Notes under the pieces: generated by a model
Database searches by the model: none
What the model saw: the letters and a program-made list of their open reading frames with translations, nothing else
Told to the model about the DNA's origin: nothing
Made by a program: the position numbers and the translations under genes
Shown: positions 1 to 7,948 of the stretch, piece after piece
How the letters are laid out: each line of letters begins with the position of its first letter
How positions within the stretch are numbered: position 1 is the first letter of the stretch
Source of the DNA: an uncultured Clostridia bacterium
Lineage (GTDB): Bacteria; Bacillota; Clostridia; Christensenellales; CAG-138
Reading direction: 5' to 3'
DNA: 22,661 nt
NCBI GenBank assembly: GCA_937894955.1
Contig: CALAXO010000050.1
Location: forward strand, 1-22,661

Positions 1-405
1 CACTGGCTCGGTTATTCCGAACAAAACTGTACCGTAACGTTCATCGACGGCCTGACGGATGAAATAATTTCACAGGCAAACATTCCCGTCGGCGGTTCGG
101 CAGTCCCCCCGATTCCGCCCGAACACGAAGGCTATGAGTTCCTGATGTGGGACGGCATATATCAGAATGTTCATCATTCCGGAAATGTTTATGCGCGATA
201 TGAGGCAATTGACCCCAACATCCGTCCCGGAGATGTCGATACGGACGGCCGCGTTTCGGTCGCCGATGCACTGGTGACTGCGCGCGTTGCGCTCGGCCTT
301 ATCGAACACGACGGTGTTGCGCAGTACGGAGATATGGACAACGACGGAAGAATAACAATTGCCGATGCACTGTTGATTGCACGAATTGCAATAGGCGTTG
401 CGTAA
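1..405 (+). CDS. Secreted dockerin-like protein, C-terminal part (5' end outside window)
   Basis: The reading frame is open from base 1 and ends at TAA 403-405, so only the last 134 residues are present. Residues about 10-65 read VTFIDG...IPVGGSAVPPIPPEHEGYEF..WDG, the pattern of the InlB B-repeat / Listeria-Bacteroides repeat of secreted Firmicute surface proteins. The last 60 residues hold two EF-hand-like repeats, GDVDTDGRVSVADALVTARV and GDMDNDGRITIADALLIARI, each with the D-x-D-x-D/N-G calcium loop of type I dockerins, ending IAIGVA at the stop. The same arrangement closes the gene at 15112-17466. Seen: repeats and calcium loops. Known: dockerins bind cohesins, but short terminal dockerin-like pairs also occur in gut Clostridia without a cellulosome. 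Catalytic content is unknown because the N-terminus is missing. The gene precedes the next start by 28 bases and may be cotranscribed with it. Confidence 0.85.
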   Translation, partial: HWLGYSEQNCTVTFIDGLTDEIISQANIPVGGSAVPPIPPEHEGYEFLMWDGIYQNVHHSGNVYARYEAIDPNIRPGDVDTDGRVSVADALVTARVALGLIEHDGVAQYGDMDNDGRITIADALLIARIAIGVA

Positions 406-433
406 AGCGTTAACGAACGACAGGGAGAAAACG

Positions 434-2347
434 ATGTTTATTATAGTCGGGCTGGGCAACCCGGGCAGGGAATACAGCAAAACACGTCACAATGTCGGAT
501 TTATGACGATCGATAAAATAGCGGAAAGGCTGAATATTTCCGTAAATAAAAAAGGGTTCCGTTCCGTGTACGGCGAGGGGCGGCTCGGCGGCACGCGCGT
601 TGTGCTTGCAAAACCGGAAACGTTTATGAACAATTCCGGCTGGGCGGTGAGCGATCTTTTGAATTGGTACAAACCGCAGCATGACGAACTTGTTGTAATA
701 TACGATGACATAGATCTGCCCTGCGGTGCGCTCAGAATCCGCATGAACGGTTCGGCAGGAACGCATAACGGGATGCGAAGCATTGAAAGCCTGATTGGGT
801 TTGAAGACTTTCCGCGAATCCGTGTCGGAATCGGAAAGCCCGCACACGGACTTATCGACCATGTTCTCGGTGTTCCGACCGACGAGGAAGCAAAGCTTAT
901 TGACGGTGCAATGATGCAGGCGGCGGAGGCGGCAGAGCTTATCATTGCCGGAAAGTCTGAAGAAGCGCAAACAAGATTCAACTATAAGCCGCCTAAAAAA
1001 CAAAAGGCGGAACGAGACACTAAGCCTTCAAAATTCCGTTATGTTCCGCAGACGGAACTGTCCGCGTTTTCAAAGGGTGAGGAAGTGTTTTTTGAAAACA
1101 CGGGCATGGATCCGAATGCCGTTAACGCACCAGATTATCCTTTCGGCATTGAACAAATTAAGGATGCAGAAGCGCGGCTTGCACGTTTTGCGCCGCTTAT
1201 CGAAAAAGCATTCCCCGAAACGACACCGCAGCACGGTATAATCGAATCACGGCTTGAAGCGGTTCAGAATTTCCAAAAGCAGCTTTTGAAGCGCGGCGGC
1301 TGTTCGGAAGCTGTTCCGGCGGGCAGTCTGTTTATAAAAGAGGATTCGGAACTGCCGGTTGCAGGTTCGGTGAAAGCGCGCGGCGGTATTTACGAAGTGC
1401 TGAAGCATACCGAAAAACTTGCGCTTGAGCACGGACTTATAACAACCGAATCGGATTATTCAACCCTGCTTGGAAAGCGCGATTTCTTTTCAAAGTACAA
1501 AATCCAGGTCGGCTCAACGGGCAACCTCGGGTTAAGCATAGGCATTGCAGGTGCTGCTTTCGGTTATGATGTTACCGTTCACATGAGTGCGGACGCAAAA
1601 CAGTGGAAAAAGGATCTGCTGCGCGAAAAGGGTGTCACCGTTATTGAATATCAAACGGACTATTCCGAAGCCGTGCGGCAGGGAAGGAAGCTTTCCGATG
1701 CGGATCCTATGAGCTGCTTTATTGATGACGAGAATTCGGCAGATCTTTTCATGGGCTATGCCGTTGCCGCATTGCGGCTGCGGGCTCAGCTTTCGGCACG
1801 CGGAGTGAGCGTTGACTCCGAACACCCGCTGTTTGTGTATTTGCCCTGCGGAGTCGGCGGCGCACCCGGCGGGATTACGTTCGGACTAAAAAAACTGTTC
1901 GGCGATGCCGTGCATTGCTTCTTTGTTGAACCCGTGAACGCACCCTGCATGCTTGCGGCATTTGCAAAAGGCGAATGCGTCCCGGTTGCGGAGTTTGGGC
2001 TGAGCGGCAAAACGCAGGCGGACGGGCTTGCCGTGGGCTGCGCATCAAAGCTTGTTTTCGAGGCGATGCGCAAAACTTTGGACGGCGAGTTCACCGTTTC
2101 CGACGGCAGACTTTTGCCGCTGCTGCGGCTGCTGAACGGTTCGGAAGGCATTTTCGTTGAACCCTCCGCTGCAATATCCGCCGCCGCATACATGGGCATG
2201 ATGGGCGAAAGCTGCACGGATTACCTGAAAAAACACGGACTTGACGAAAAAATGAGCAGAGCGGCGCATATTCTTTGGGCAACGGGCGGCGGACTTGTGC
2301 CGGAGACGGAGCGAAAGGAATTGTGCGGAGGCGGGGCGAAACGCTGA
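434..2347 (+). CDS. Fusion protein: peptidyl-tRNA hydrolase (Pth) + D-serine ammonia-lyase (DsdA)
   Basis: One uninterrupted 637-residue frame holds two enzymes. Residues 1-187 are a full Pth: GLGNPG with N9, catalytic H19 in TRHNVGF, FMNNSG (65-69), D94 in DDIDLPCG, and the GSAGTHNGMRS loop. Pth recycles peptidyl-tRNA released from stalled ribosomes. A lysine-rich linker (187-200) leads into residues about 215-637, which follow E. coli DsdA: FAPLIEKAFPET, PLP lysine K314 in VAGSVKARGGIYEVL, the phosphate loop GSTGNLGLS (360-368), TVHMSADAKQWKK, DDENS, PCGVGG.PGG and the closing ILWATGGGLVPE. DsdA converts D-serine to pyruvate and ammonia. It begins about 25 residues later than free-standing DsdA. 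ATG 434 is chosen because GGGAG lies just upstream (423-427) and translation then begins MFIIVGLGNPG; an in-frame TTG at 398 would overlap the previous gene. Both active sites look intact. The fusion is unfamiliar; an assembly fusion cannot be excluded, although no frame lesion is visible. Confidence 0.9.
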   Translation: MFIIVGLGNPGREYSKTRHNVGFMTIDKIAERLNISVNKKGFRSVYGEGRLGGTRVVLAKPETFMNNSGWAVSDLLNWYKPQHDELVVIYDDIDLPCGALRIRMNGSAGTHNGMRSIESLIGFEDFPRIRVGIGKPAHGLIDHVLGVPTDEEAKLIDGAMMQAAEAAELIIAGKSEEAQTRFNYKPPKKQKAERDTKPSKFRYVPQTELSAFSKGEEVFFENTGMDPNAVNAPDYPFGIEQIKDAEARLARFAPLIEKAFPETTPQHGIIESRLEAVQNFQKQLLKRGGCSEAVPAGSLFIKEDSELPVAGSVKARGGIYEVLKHTEKLALEHGLITTESDYSTLLGKRDFFSKYKIQVGSTGNLGLSIGIAGAAFGYDVTVHMSADAKQWKKDLLREKGVTVIEYQTDYSEAVRQGRKLSDADPMSCFIDDENSADLFMGYAVAALRLRAQLSARGVSVDSEHPLFVYLPCGVGGAPGGITFGLKKLFGDAVHCFFVEPVNAPCMLAAFAKGECVPVAEFGLSGKTQADGLAVGCASKLVFEAMRKTLDGEFTVSDGRLLPLLRLLNGSEGIFVEPSAAISAAAYMGMMGESCTDYLKKHGLDEKMSRAAHILWATGGGLVPETERKELCGGGAKR

Positions 2348-2369
2348 ATACAGTGCCGCCGCAATAACA

Positions 2370-2386
2370 GCCGCAGTCATTGCGGC
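2370..2386. other. Small hairpin behind the pth-dsdA gene
   Basis: GCCGCA (2370-2375) and TGCGGC (2381-2386) can form a 6-bp stem with a 5-base loop in the 193-base gap between the fusion gene and glmM. No T-run follows directly, so it would be a weak terminator at best. The rest of the gap is AT-rich and has no promoter that I would call. Confidence 0.3.
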
Positions 2387-2491
2387 ATATATTCAAACCT
2401 TTACAAAATTTTAATACAGGAAGAATTCTGCCTGATGCGTAAACGGCGTGCGGGGGGAAAATCAAATTTATAAACAATTGAGGAGAGCCGG

Positions 2492-2602
2492 ATGAAAAAT
2501 ATTGACAGGCACTCACTCATTTCTGCGGAGGGTAAAAACTATGTCAAAATATTTCGGTACGGACGGATTCAGAGGCGAAGCAAACAAAGTGCTCAATGTT
2601 GA
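2492..2602 (+). CDS. Possible short leader ORF overlapping glmM
   Basis: ATG 2492 stands 6 bases behind TGAGGAG (2479-2485), a better Shine-Dalgarno site than that of glmM itself. It opens a 36-codon frame (MKNIDRHSLISAEGK...) that runs out of frame across the glmM start at 2541 and stops inside glmM. Nothing in the peptide resembles a known family. Translation could influence glmM initiation, or the site may simply be chance or a remnant. There is no evidence for a function. Confidence 0.2.
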   Translation: MKNIDRHSLISAEGKNYVKIFRYGRIQRRSKQSAQC

Positions 2603-3890
2603 ACATGCATATAAAATCGGCCGATTCCTGGGTGCATATTACGGACAGGAGCATAAATGTTCCGTTGTTATCGGCAAAGATACAAGACGTTCGAGTTATA
2701 TGTTCGAGTGCGCATTGACGGCGGGACTGACGGCGAGCGGCGCGGATGCGTACCTTATGCATGTTACAACAACGCCGAGTGTTTCGTACATCACGCGCAC
2801 CGATGATTTTGATTGCGGCATCATGATAAGCGCAAGCCATAATCCCTATTATGACAACGGTATCAAGCTGCTGAACGGGGACGGCGAAAAGACGGAGCAA
2901 TACGTTATCGATGAAATTGAGCGTTATCTCGATGGTCAAGGTGCGGATATTCCGTTTGCGACCGGAAGCGATATCGGAAAAGCCGTTGACTATGCGGCGG
3001 GACGCAACCGCTATATCGGTTATCTTATCAGCCTTGCGACCCACTCTTATAAGGGTATGCGCATCGGTCTTGACTGCGCAAACGGAAGCACATGGATGAT
3101 GGCAAAGAGCATTTTTGAAACTCTCGGTGCGGAAACGGTCGTTATCGGAAATCAGCCGAACGGGCTGAACATCAACAACGACTGCGGCTCGACTCATATC
3201 GAGGGACTGCGCAGGCTTGTGACCGAAAACAGGCTCGACGTGGGCTTTGCGTTCGACGGCGATGCGGACAGGTGCATTGCGGTTGATGAAACAGGCAGAG
3301 TAATTGACGGCGACCTTATCCTTTACATTTACGGAAAATACATGAAGGACAGAGAAAAACTTGTCAACAACGTCGTTGTAACAACCGTGATGTCCAATTT
3401 CGGACTCTATCGCGCATTTGACCGTGCCGGCATCAACTACGAAAAAACAGATGTGGGCGACAAATATGTTTACGAATGCATGAGGAAAAACGGGCATTTG
3501 CTCGGCGGCGAGCAATCGGGGCATATCATTTTCAGCAAATATGCCGCGACGGGTGACGGACTTTTGACGGCGATAAAGCTTATGCAGGCGATGCTTGCAA
3601 ACAAACAGCCGCTTTCCGTGCTTGCTGCTCCGGTGAAGATTTATCCGCAGCTGCTTGTGAATGTGCGCGTTTCGGATAAGGAAGCAGTGCTTAACAACGA
3701 TGCCGTCAGAGACAGCGTGCGTGAGGCGGAGGCCGCTTTGTGCGACAACGGCAGAGTACTTTTGCGCAAGAGCGGAACGGAGCCCGTTATTCGTGTCATG
3801 GCGGAGGCACAGACGGCGGAAGAATGCCGCGAGGTTGTTGACGGCATAGTCAACACGATAAAGCGCGAGGGCCTTGCACAGCAAAAATGA
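2541..3890 (+). CDS. glmM: Phosphoglucosamine mutase GlmM
   Basis: 449 residues, the normal size for GlmM, a cytosolic enzyme that converts glucosamine-6-phosphate to glucosamine-1-phosphate for UDP-GlcNAc and peptidoglycan synthesis. The N-terminus MSKYFGTDGFRGEAN is typical. The phosphoserine loop is ISASHNPYYDNGIK with S99 as the phosphorylated residue; the metal-binding loop is FDGDADRC (D239, D241, D243); the sugar-binding loop is GEQSGH; and the phosphate-binding loop near the C-terminus is RKSGTEPVIRVM. ATG 2541 is chosen because it lies behind GCGGAGGG (2525-2532) and gives the family N-terminus; an upstream in-frame start at 2502 would add 13 unrelated residues. The next gene follows after 67 bases and encodes a possible acetyltransferase for the product, so the two probably act in sequence. 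Confidence 0.96.
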   Translation: MSKYFGTDGFRGEANKVLNVEHAYKIGRFLGAYYGQEHKCSVVIGKDTRRSSYMFECALTAGLTASGADAYLMHVTTTPSVSYITRTDDFDCGIMISASHNPYYDNGIKLLNGDGEKTEQYVIDEIERYLDGQGADIPFATGSDIGKAVDYAAGRNRYIGYLISLATHSYKGMRIGLDCANGSTWMMAKSIFETLGAETVVIGNQPNGLNINNDCGSTHIEGLRRLVTENRLDVGFAFDGDADRCIAVDETGRVIDGDLILYIYGKYMKDREKLVNNVVVTTVMSNFGLYRAFDRAGINYEKTDVGDKYVYECMRKNGHLLGGEQSGHIIFSKYAATGDGLLTAIKLMQAMLANKQPLSVLAAPVKIYPQLLVNVRVSDKEAVLNNDAVRDSVREAEAALCDNGRVLLRKSGTEPVIRVMAEAQTAEECREVVDGIVNTIKREGLAQQK

Positions 3891-3957
3891 GCAGCCTTGC
3901 CGTTCGGCGGGGCAGTGTTTTAAAACGGTTTGATACTTTAAATTCGAAAGGCAAAAA

Positions 3958-4662
3958 ATGTACAAAACAAATGAACTTTTTGATTTGTCCAAAACTCGTG
4001 CGGCGGATCTTTTGCGCGAATGCGAGTATCCGTGGTACGCGTTGGACAAAATCGGCGAAACCATTCTCAAAATCGGTGCAGCCCTTTCGCCGGAGGAATT
4101 CTCTCACCCTAAGGAGGGCGTTTGGATCGCAAAGGATGCAGTCGTTTACCCCACGGCATGGATAAACGGTCCGTGTATAATTGACAGCGGCGCGGAAGTG
4201 CGGCACGGTGCTTTCATCCGCGGCAATGCGCTTGTCGGAAAAAACTGCGTTGTCGGCAATTCGGTGGAGCTGAAAAATGTTATTCTTTTTGACAACGTTC
4301 AGACTCCGCATTATAACTATGTCGGGGATTCGATTCTTGGATATAAAGCGCATATGGGCGCAGGCTCCATAACATCCAACGTCAAGAGCGACAAGACTCA
4401 CGTTGTGATTAAATCCACCAAAGAAAGCATTGAAACCGGGCGGAAAAAAGTCGGGGCAATGCTCGGGGATTTTGTCGAAGTGGGCTGCAACAGCGTGCTG
4501 AATCCGGGAACGGTCATCGGACGGCACAGCAATGTATACCCCGTTTCCTGCGTGCGCGGGGTCGTGCCGGAGAATTCGATTTTCAAAACCGGCGGCATTA
4601 TTGTTAAAAAAGCGGAACATTCGCTGATTGATTTGAAAGCATCCCGAGGAGGCACGGCATGA
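3958..4662 (+). CDS. Stand-alone left-handed beta-helix acyltransferase, GlmU C-terminal-like
   Basis: 234 residues made largely of hexapeptide repeats of the left-handed beta-helix (VVYPTAWINGPCIID, AFIRGNALVGKNCVVG, VGAMLGDFVEVGCNSVL, PGTVIGRHSNVYP). The segment TPHYNYVGDSILGYKAHMGA followed by GSITSN resembles the GlmU acetyltransferase active site (GHLTYLGD...GAGTITCN), with H118 in the position of the catalytic histidine. There is no nucleotidyltransferase domain: the first 45 residues are a short helical cap. Known relatives are annotated as UDP-GlcNAc pyrophosphorylase-like or glucose-1-P thymidylyltransferase C-domain-like proteins. Inference: acetyl-CoA-dependent N-acetylation of the glucosamine-1-phosphate made by the upstream GlmM. 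It overlaps the next gene by ATGA (4659-4662). The domain is certain; the substrate is not. Confidence 0.8.
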   Translation: MYKTNELFDLSKTRAADLLRECEYPWYALDKIGETILKIGAALSPEEFSHPKEGVWIAKDAVVYPTAWINGPCIIDSGAEVRHGAFIRGNALVGKNCVVGNSVELKNVILFDNVQTPHYNYVGDSILGYKAHMGAGSITSNVKSDKTHVVIKSTKESIETGRKKVGAMLGDFVEVGCNSVLNPGTVIGRHSNVYPVSCVRGVVPENSIFKTGGIIVKKAEHSLIDLKASRGGTA

Positions 4663-5813
4663 AAAAACAGCGTTTGCTGATTGAATGCGCAGAGAACGGA
4701 AGCAAAGCGGGGCGGCGGATTTTATTAAAGCTGCTTGTAACGCTTATCTGCGCCGCAACGGTGTTCGGTTTGTTCGGCGGCTGCGGAGGGAGCGGAGAAA
4801 ATGATCCCACGGACGCGCCGACCCCTGCGCAAACGGTTCGACCGACGGCGGCTGCCGGGCCGACGGAAACGCCGATGCCGACGCGTGCACCGCTTGTTTA
4901 CAGCCCGGACTATCATAAGACAACGCCGCTGATGACAAAACTTGTCGGTGAACAGGTGATTAAAGCCGCCCGAATGGTCATAGATGCGTTCCTGAAGGGA
5001 GAAACAAGCGTGAAATTCGGATTCGACAGCTATGAACCTGCGTTTGCGCTGAATACGGTTTTTGCCGTCAACAGCATGTGCCCGCCGTTCACCGCATTTG
5101 CGCTTTGCGATGACTATAGGGATTTTGATGCTTCAACCGGTGTGTTGAAATGGAAAATAATTAATGTTGAGCCGAGCAAACTTGACGAAAAACTGCAAAA
5201 ATTTGAGTCAACCGCAATCGACTTCATGTCCGTGCTTCGCGAGGGCGATAACGAAACCGAGCGTGCGCTGCTGCTGTATTCAAGGCTGACCGCACATGCG
5301 CAATACGACTATGAAGCATACGAAAACCCACAAAACCTTACCGAGGATGAATACAACTATCGAACGTCTGCTTATTCTGCTATGTGTGACGAAATGGGCA
5401 TATGCTATTCGTTTGCAGAGGCAATGACCTTCCTTTGTGCGCAGGCGGATATTGACTGCATTGAAGTCAGCTGCATCAACGATTCCGTTGCGCATCAATG
5501 GAACTTGATAAAGCTGGACGGAGAATACTATTATTGTGATGCAACCTGGGATGTGGGCGGAACTTTTAATTACTTCGGAATGACAACCGATGAACGCATA
5601 AAGGATTCCGACGGGATAAAGGCTGAGGATATGCGCGCGCTGTCCGTTTCCCCCGGGGAGCTTCTCGATGGGAATGTTCCCTCCGATACCCGTTTTGCCG
5701 TGCTGCGCGAACATGTCACTTCAATGCCCGTCACCGTTGAAATAGACAGAGTGAACGACCGGGCGGTTTTCACTGTCGGAAATGAGAACTACAGCATTTC
5801 GTGCGGAAATTAA
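4659..5813 (+). CDS. Lipoprotein with transglutaminase-like (cysteine protease fold) domain
   Basis: 384 residues. A basic N-terminus and hydrophobic stretch (20-39) end in the lipobox LFGGC with lipidated C42, then a Pro/Thr-rich spacer (about 47-80) of the kind that lifts Gram-positive lipoproteins off the membrane. Residues about 200-310 form a transglutaminase-like core with the triad C249 (MGICYSFAEA), H279 (VAHQWNLIKLDGEYYY) and D294 (CDATWD). Relatives in Clostridia are extracellular proteins of unknown substrate, thought to cut or crosslink peptides. The start ATG overlaps the stop of the acetyltransferase gene and is preceded by GAGGAGG, so translation is probably coupled. The C-terminal 70 residues show no known domain. 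A strong hairpin terminator follows. Confidence 0.88.
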   Translation: MKKQRLLIECAENGSKAGRRILLKLLVTLICAATVFGLFGGCGGSGENDPTDAPTPAQTVRPTAAAGPTETPMPTRAPLVYSPDYHKTTPLMTKLVGEQVIKAARMVIDAFLKGETSVKFGFDSYEPAFALNTVFAVNSMCPPFTAFALCDDYRDFDASTGVLKWKIINVEPSKLDEKLQKFESTAIDFMSVLREGDNETERALLLYSRLTAHAQYDYEAYENPQNLTEDEYNYRTSAYSAMCDEMGICYSFAEAMTFLCAQADIDCIEVSCINDSVAHQWNLIKLDGEYYYCDATWDVGGTFNYFGMTTDERIKDSDGIKAEDMRALSVSPGELLDGNVPSDTRFAVLREHVTSMPVTVEIDRVNDRAVFTVGNENYSISCGN

Positions 5814-5875
5814 ACCGCAATATAAAAAGCTTTTGAATAGGAACGCCGAATACCAAAGAAGAAAAAACAAACGGC

Positions 5876-5929
5876 AGCGAACCGGGTCAAGGCCTTCGGC
5901 AAATGAAAGCTTTGGCTCGGTTCGCTTTT
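5876..5929. terminator. Rho-independent terminator between convergent genes
   Basis: An 18-bp stem (5876-5893 with 5909-5926, opening AGCGAACCG / CGGTTCGCT, with three G-U pairs toward the loop) is followed by TTTT on the plus strand. An A-rich stretch (5857-5870) precedes it and would read as a T-rich tract on the minus strand, so it may serve both the lipoprotein gene and the convergent ABC genes. Confidence 0.8.
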
Positions 5930-5958
5930 AAGCCGCGCATTACCAATCACGCGGAAGT

Positions 5959-6837
5959 TTACCCTTCCCCCCTCGCCTGAAGGATTCTTTTTTCAAGGAA
6001 GGCGATGCAATAATACATCAAAGCGGCAAGTATGCAGAGGATCACTATTGACGTCATAACAAGATCCAATTGAAACACCTGTCCGCCGTAAACGATAAGG
6101 TAGCCGAGGCCGGATTTGGAAACAAGGTATTCGCCGACGATGACGCCGACCCAGCTCATTCCGACGCTCAGTTTCAGCGCACCGATAATTGTCGGCACGG
6201 AAGCGGGCAGAATCACTTTCAAAAAGGTCTGCATTTTGTTTGCACCGAGGGTGCGCATAAGGAGCTGCTTTTCGGCAGAAATTTCATTGAAACCTGCCAA
6301 CACCGTCATTATTGTTACGATCGTTGAAATCAGCAGTGCCATCACGATTATCGCTTCCATGCCTGCGCCGACCCAAACGATTATTATCGGACCGAGCGCA
6401 ATTTTAGGCAATGCGTTCAGCACAACCATATACGGGTCAAGAATGCGGGAGAGTGTTTTGCTCCACCACATCAGCACTGCAATAAGTGTTCCGACCAGTG
6501 TTCCTACAGTGAACCCGGCGATTGTTTCAAGCATTGTGACGCCGATATGAACAAACAGCTCCCCGCTTGCATTCAGGCGGGCGAGCGTTTTTAAAACACG
6601 CAGCGGTGCGGACACAATGAAAGTGTTCACGATGCCGAGATCCCCGAAAAGCTGCCAAAGCCCGATGAATGCAACTAAAATTGCCAGCTGCATTGCAATG
6701 ATAAAGCGGTTGTGCCGCTTCAGCCGTCGAAGATAAGCCACATGTTCGTCGGACACTGCGGGCAGCGGCGCCGAAGGTTTTTCCGCTGCATGAGATTTTA
6801 ATTTCGAACTCTTTATATCTTTCATCGTTCTTTTCAC
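5959..6837 (-). CDS. ABC importer permease, SsuC/TauC/ThiX type
   Basis: 292 residues; a soluble N-terminus of about 45 residues is followed by about six membrane segments (first FIIAMQLAILVAFIGLWQLF). The EAA loop contacting the ATPase is recognisable as RTLGANKMQTFLKVILPAS. The fold is that of permeases for nitrate, sulfonate, taurine and thiamine-precursor importers. The start is GTG 6837: AGGAG (6846-6850) stands 8 bases upstream, and the stop of the ATPase gene lies 3 bases away (6841), so the two are cotranscribed and probably coupled. No periplasmic-type binding protein is encoded next to the pair in this window, so the substrate cannot be assigned. The gene ends at TAA facing the terminator at 5876-5929. 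Confidence 0.9.
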   Translation of the reverse strand: MKRTMKDIKSSKLKSHAAEKPSAPLPAVSDEHVAYLRRLKRHNRFIIAMQLAILVAFIGLWQLFGDLGIVNTFIVSAPLRVLKTLARLNASGELFVHIGVTMLETIAGFTVGTLVGTLIAVLMWWSKTLSRILDPYMVVLNALPKIALGPIIIVWVGAGMEAIIVMALLISTIVTIMTVLAGFNEISAEKQLLMRTLGANKMQTFLKVILPASVPTIIGALKLSVGMSWVGVIVGEYLVSKSGLGYLIVYGGQVFQLDLVMTSIVILCILAALMYYCIAFLEKRILQARGEG

Positions 6838-6840
6838 GGT

Positions 6841-7656
6841 TCAAACTCCTTTCTGCGTATTCGCATTTTCCGCCGGCATCAGCTGCTGACGCTCTCCCGC
6901 AAGGCGGAATTCCGACCAGACAGCGTCATAGTATTCTCTGAAAAGCGGGTTTGACCGCCGTTCAAGCGGCGTGTCACTGCCCATGTTGATTTCCACCTGT
7001 TTGCGGATTCGTGCGGGGCGTTCGCTCAGGATTATTACCCTGTCGCTCATGCAGATGGCTTCCGAAATATCGTGAGTTACAAGCACGGCCGTGTACCCTC
7101 CGCGCTTGATGATGGAATGAACTTCATCCGCAAGCAGAAGCCTTTGCTGATAATCCAATGCGGAAAAAGGTTCGTCCAGAAGCAGCAGCTCCGGCGAAAA
7201 AGCAAGCGTGCGTATAAGTGCGGCTTTCTGCTTCATTCCTCCCGAAAGCTGACGCGGATAATAGTTCTTAAATGCTCCCAATCCGTAACGGTCCAGCAGC
7301 TCCGCAGCGTATGCATGGGTTTCGGCATTCAGCCTTTTTTTGACTTCCAACCCAAGCAGGGCATTCTGTTCAATTGTGCGCCAATCAAAAAGATGATCGC
7401 GCTGAAGCATGTAGCCCGTGCTGTTTGCACGCGGATCGGGCGGTGCACCGAGAACCTCCGCCTTGCCGGAGCTTGGCTGCAATATTCCCGCAAAAATGGA
7501 CAGAAGGCTCGTTTTGCCGCAGCCGGAAGGCCCGACTATCGAAACAAACTCCCCCTTGTGAACGGATAAACTTATACCACCCACCGCCTCGGTTTCGCCG
7601 CGCGGCTCGTGATATATTAAATGCACATCGTCAAGCTGTGCGATAATGCTGTTCAT
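6841..7656 (-). CDS. ABC importer ATP-binding protein, SsuB/TauB type
   Basis: 271 residues with all motifs of an active ATPase: Walker A GPSGCGKT (42-49), Q-loop Q85 in MLQRDHLFDWRT, signature LSGGM (137-141), Walker B LLLLDEP (157-163), D-loop SALD, and H195 in VTHD. The LFDWRT sequence after the Q-loop is typical of the nitrate/sulfonate/hydroxymethylpyrimidine-precursor group. ATG 7656 stands behind GGAGGGG. It energises the permease encoded 3 bases downstream. About 30 C-terminal residues beyond the core carry no known domain. Upstream bases 7657-7948 hold no binding-protein gene and no riboswitch that I can recognise. Confidence 0.93.
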   Translation of the reverse strand: MNSIIAQLDDVHLIYHEPRGETEAVGGISLSVHKGEFVSIVGPSGCGKTSLLSIFAGILQPSSGKAEVLGAPPDPRANSTGYMLQRDHLFDWRTIEQNALLGLEVKKRLNAETHAYAAELLDRYGLGAFKNYYPRQLSGGMKQKAALIRTLAFSPELLLLDEPFSALDYQQRLLLADEVHSIIKRGGYTAVLVTHDISEAICMSDRVIILSERPARIRKQVEINMGSDTPLERRSNPLFREYYDAVWSEFRLAGERQQLMPAENANTQKGV

Positions 7657-7948
7657 AATACCCCTCCGGAATCATTAATACAGTCAGCGGCACTCCGAAC
7701 AACCCTGAATCGGAGCGGCCTTGAAATTGCGCTGAATAATTCACTTACAGCACCAGTGTATTCAAATGCGGACAAAGCTGTGACCGAAATCGGATATGTC
7801 AATGCCGGCTTGAATCGCTGCTTCGGTTACTGTTTATTTTTGAATCGATTTGATTTATTTGCGGTAACAGAAAAAACTTGTGCGGCAGGCATTGACTGCG
7901 GCGCAGAAATGCGATTCGGGCAGTCAACGGCTCGTCAAAGGAGGAAAA
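7657..7948. other. Divergent intergenic region, no gene recognised
   Basis: 292 bases between the minus-strand ABC operon and the plus-strand GNAT gene. It must hold both promoters. A short inverted repeat CTCCGA/TCGGAG (7694-7699, 7711-7716) could be a hairpin or an operator. A plus-strand frame crosses it from inside the ATPase gene but resembles nothing known. No TPP-type conserved segments were found. Confidence 0.4.

Noticed and set aside
1085..1109. Independent internal start for the DsdA part
   Set aside because: GTG 1085 and ATG 1107 are in frame but lack a properly spaced ribosome site; internal starting cannot be excluded but is not supported.
2544..4070. Long minus-strand open frame opposite glmM
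   Set aside because: It mirrors glmM on the opposite strand, has no ribosome site and no family resemblance, and arises from codon bias of the real gene.
7657..7948. TPP riboswitch before the ABC transporter genes
   Set aside because: The transporter group suggested a thiamine-precursor role, but the conserved CUGAGA and ACCUGA segments are absent on the minus strand.
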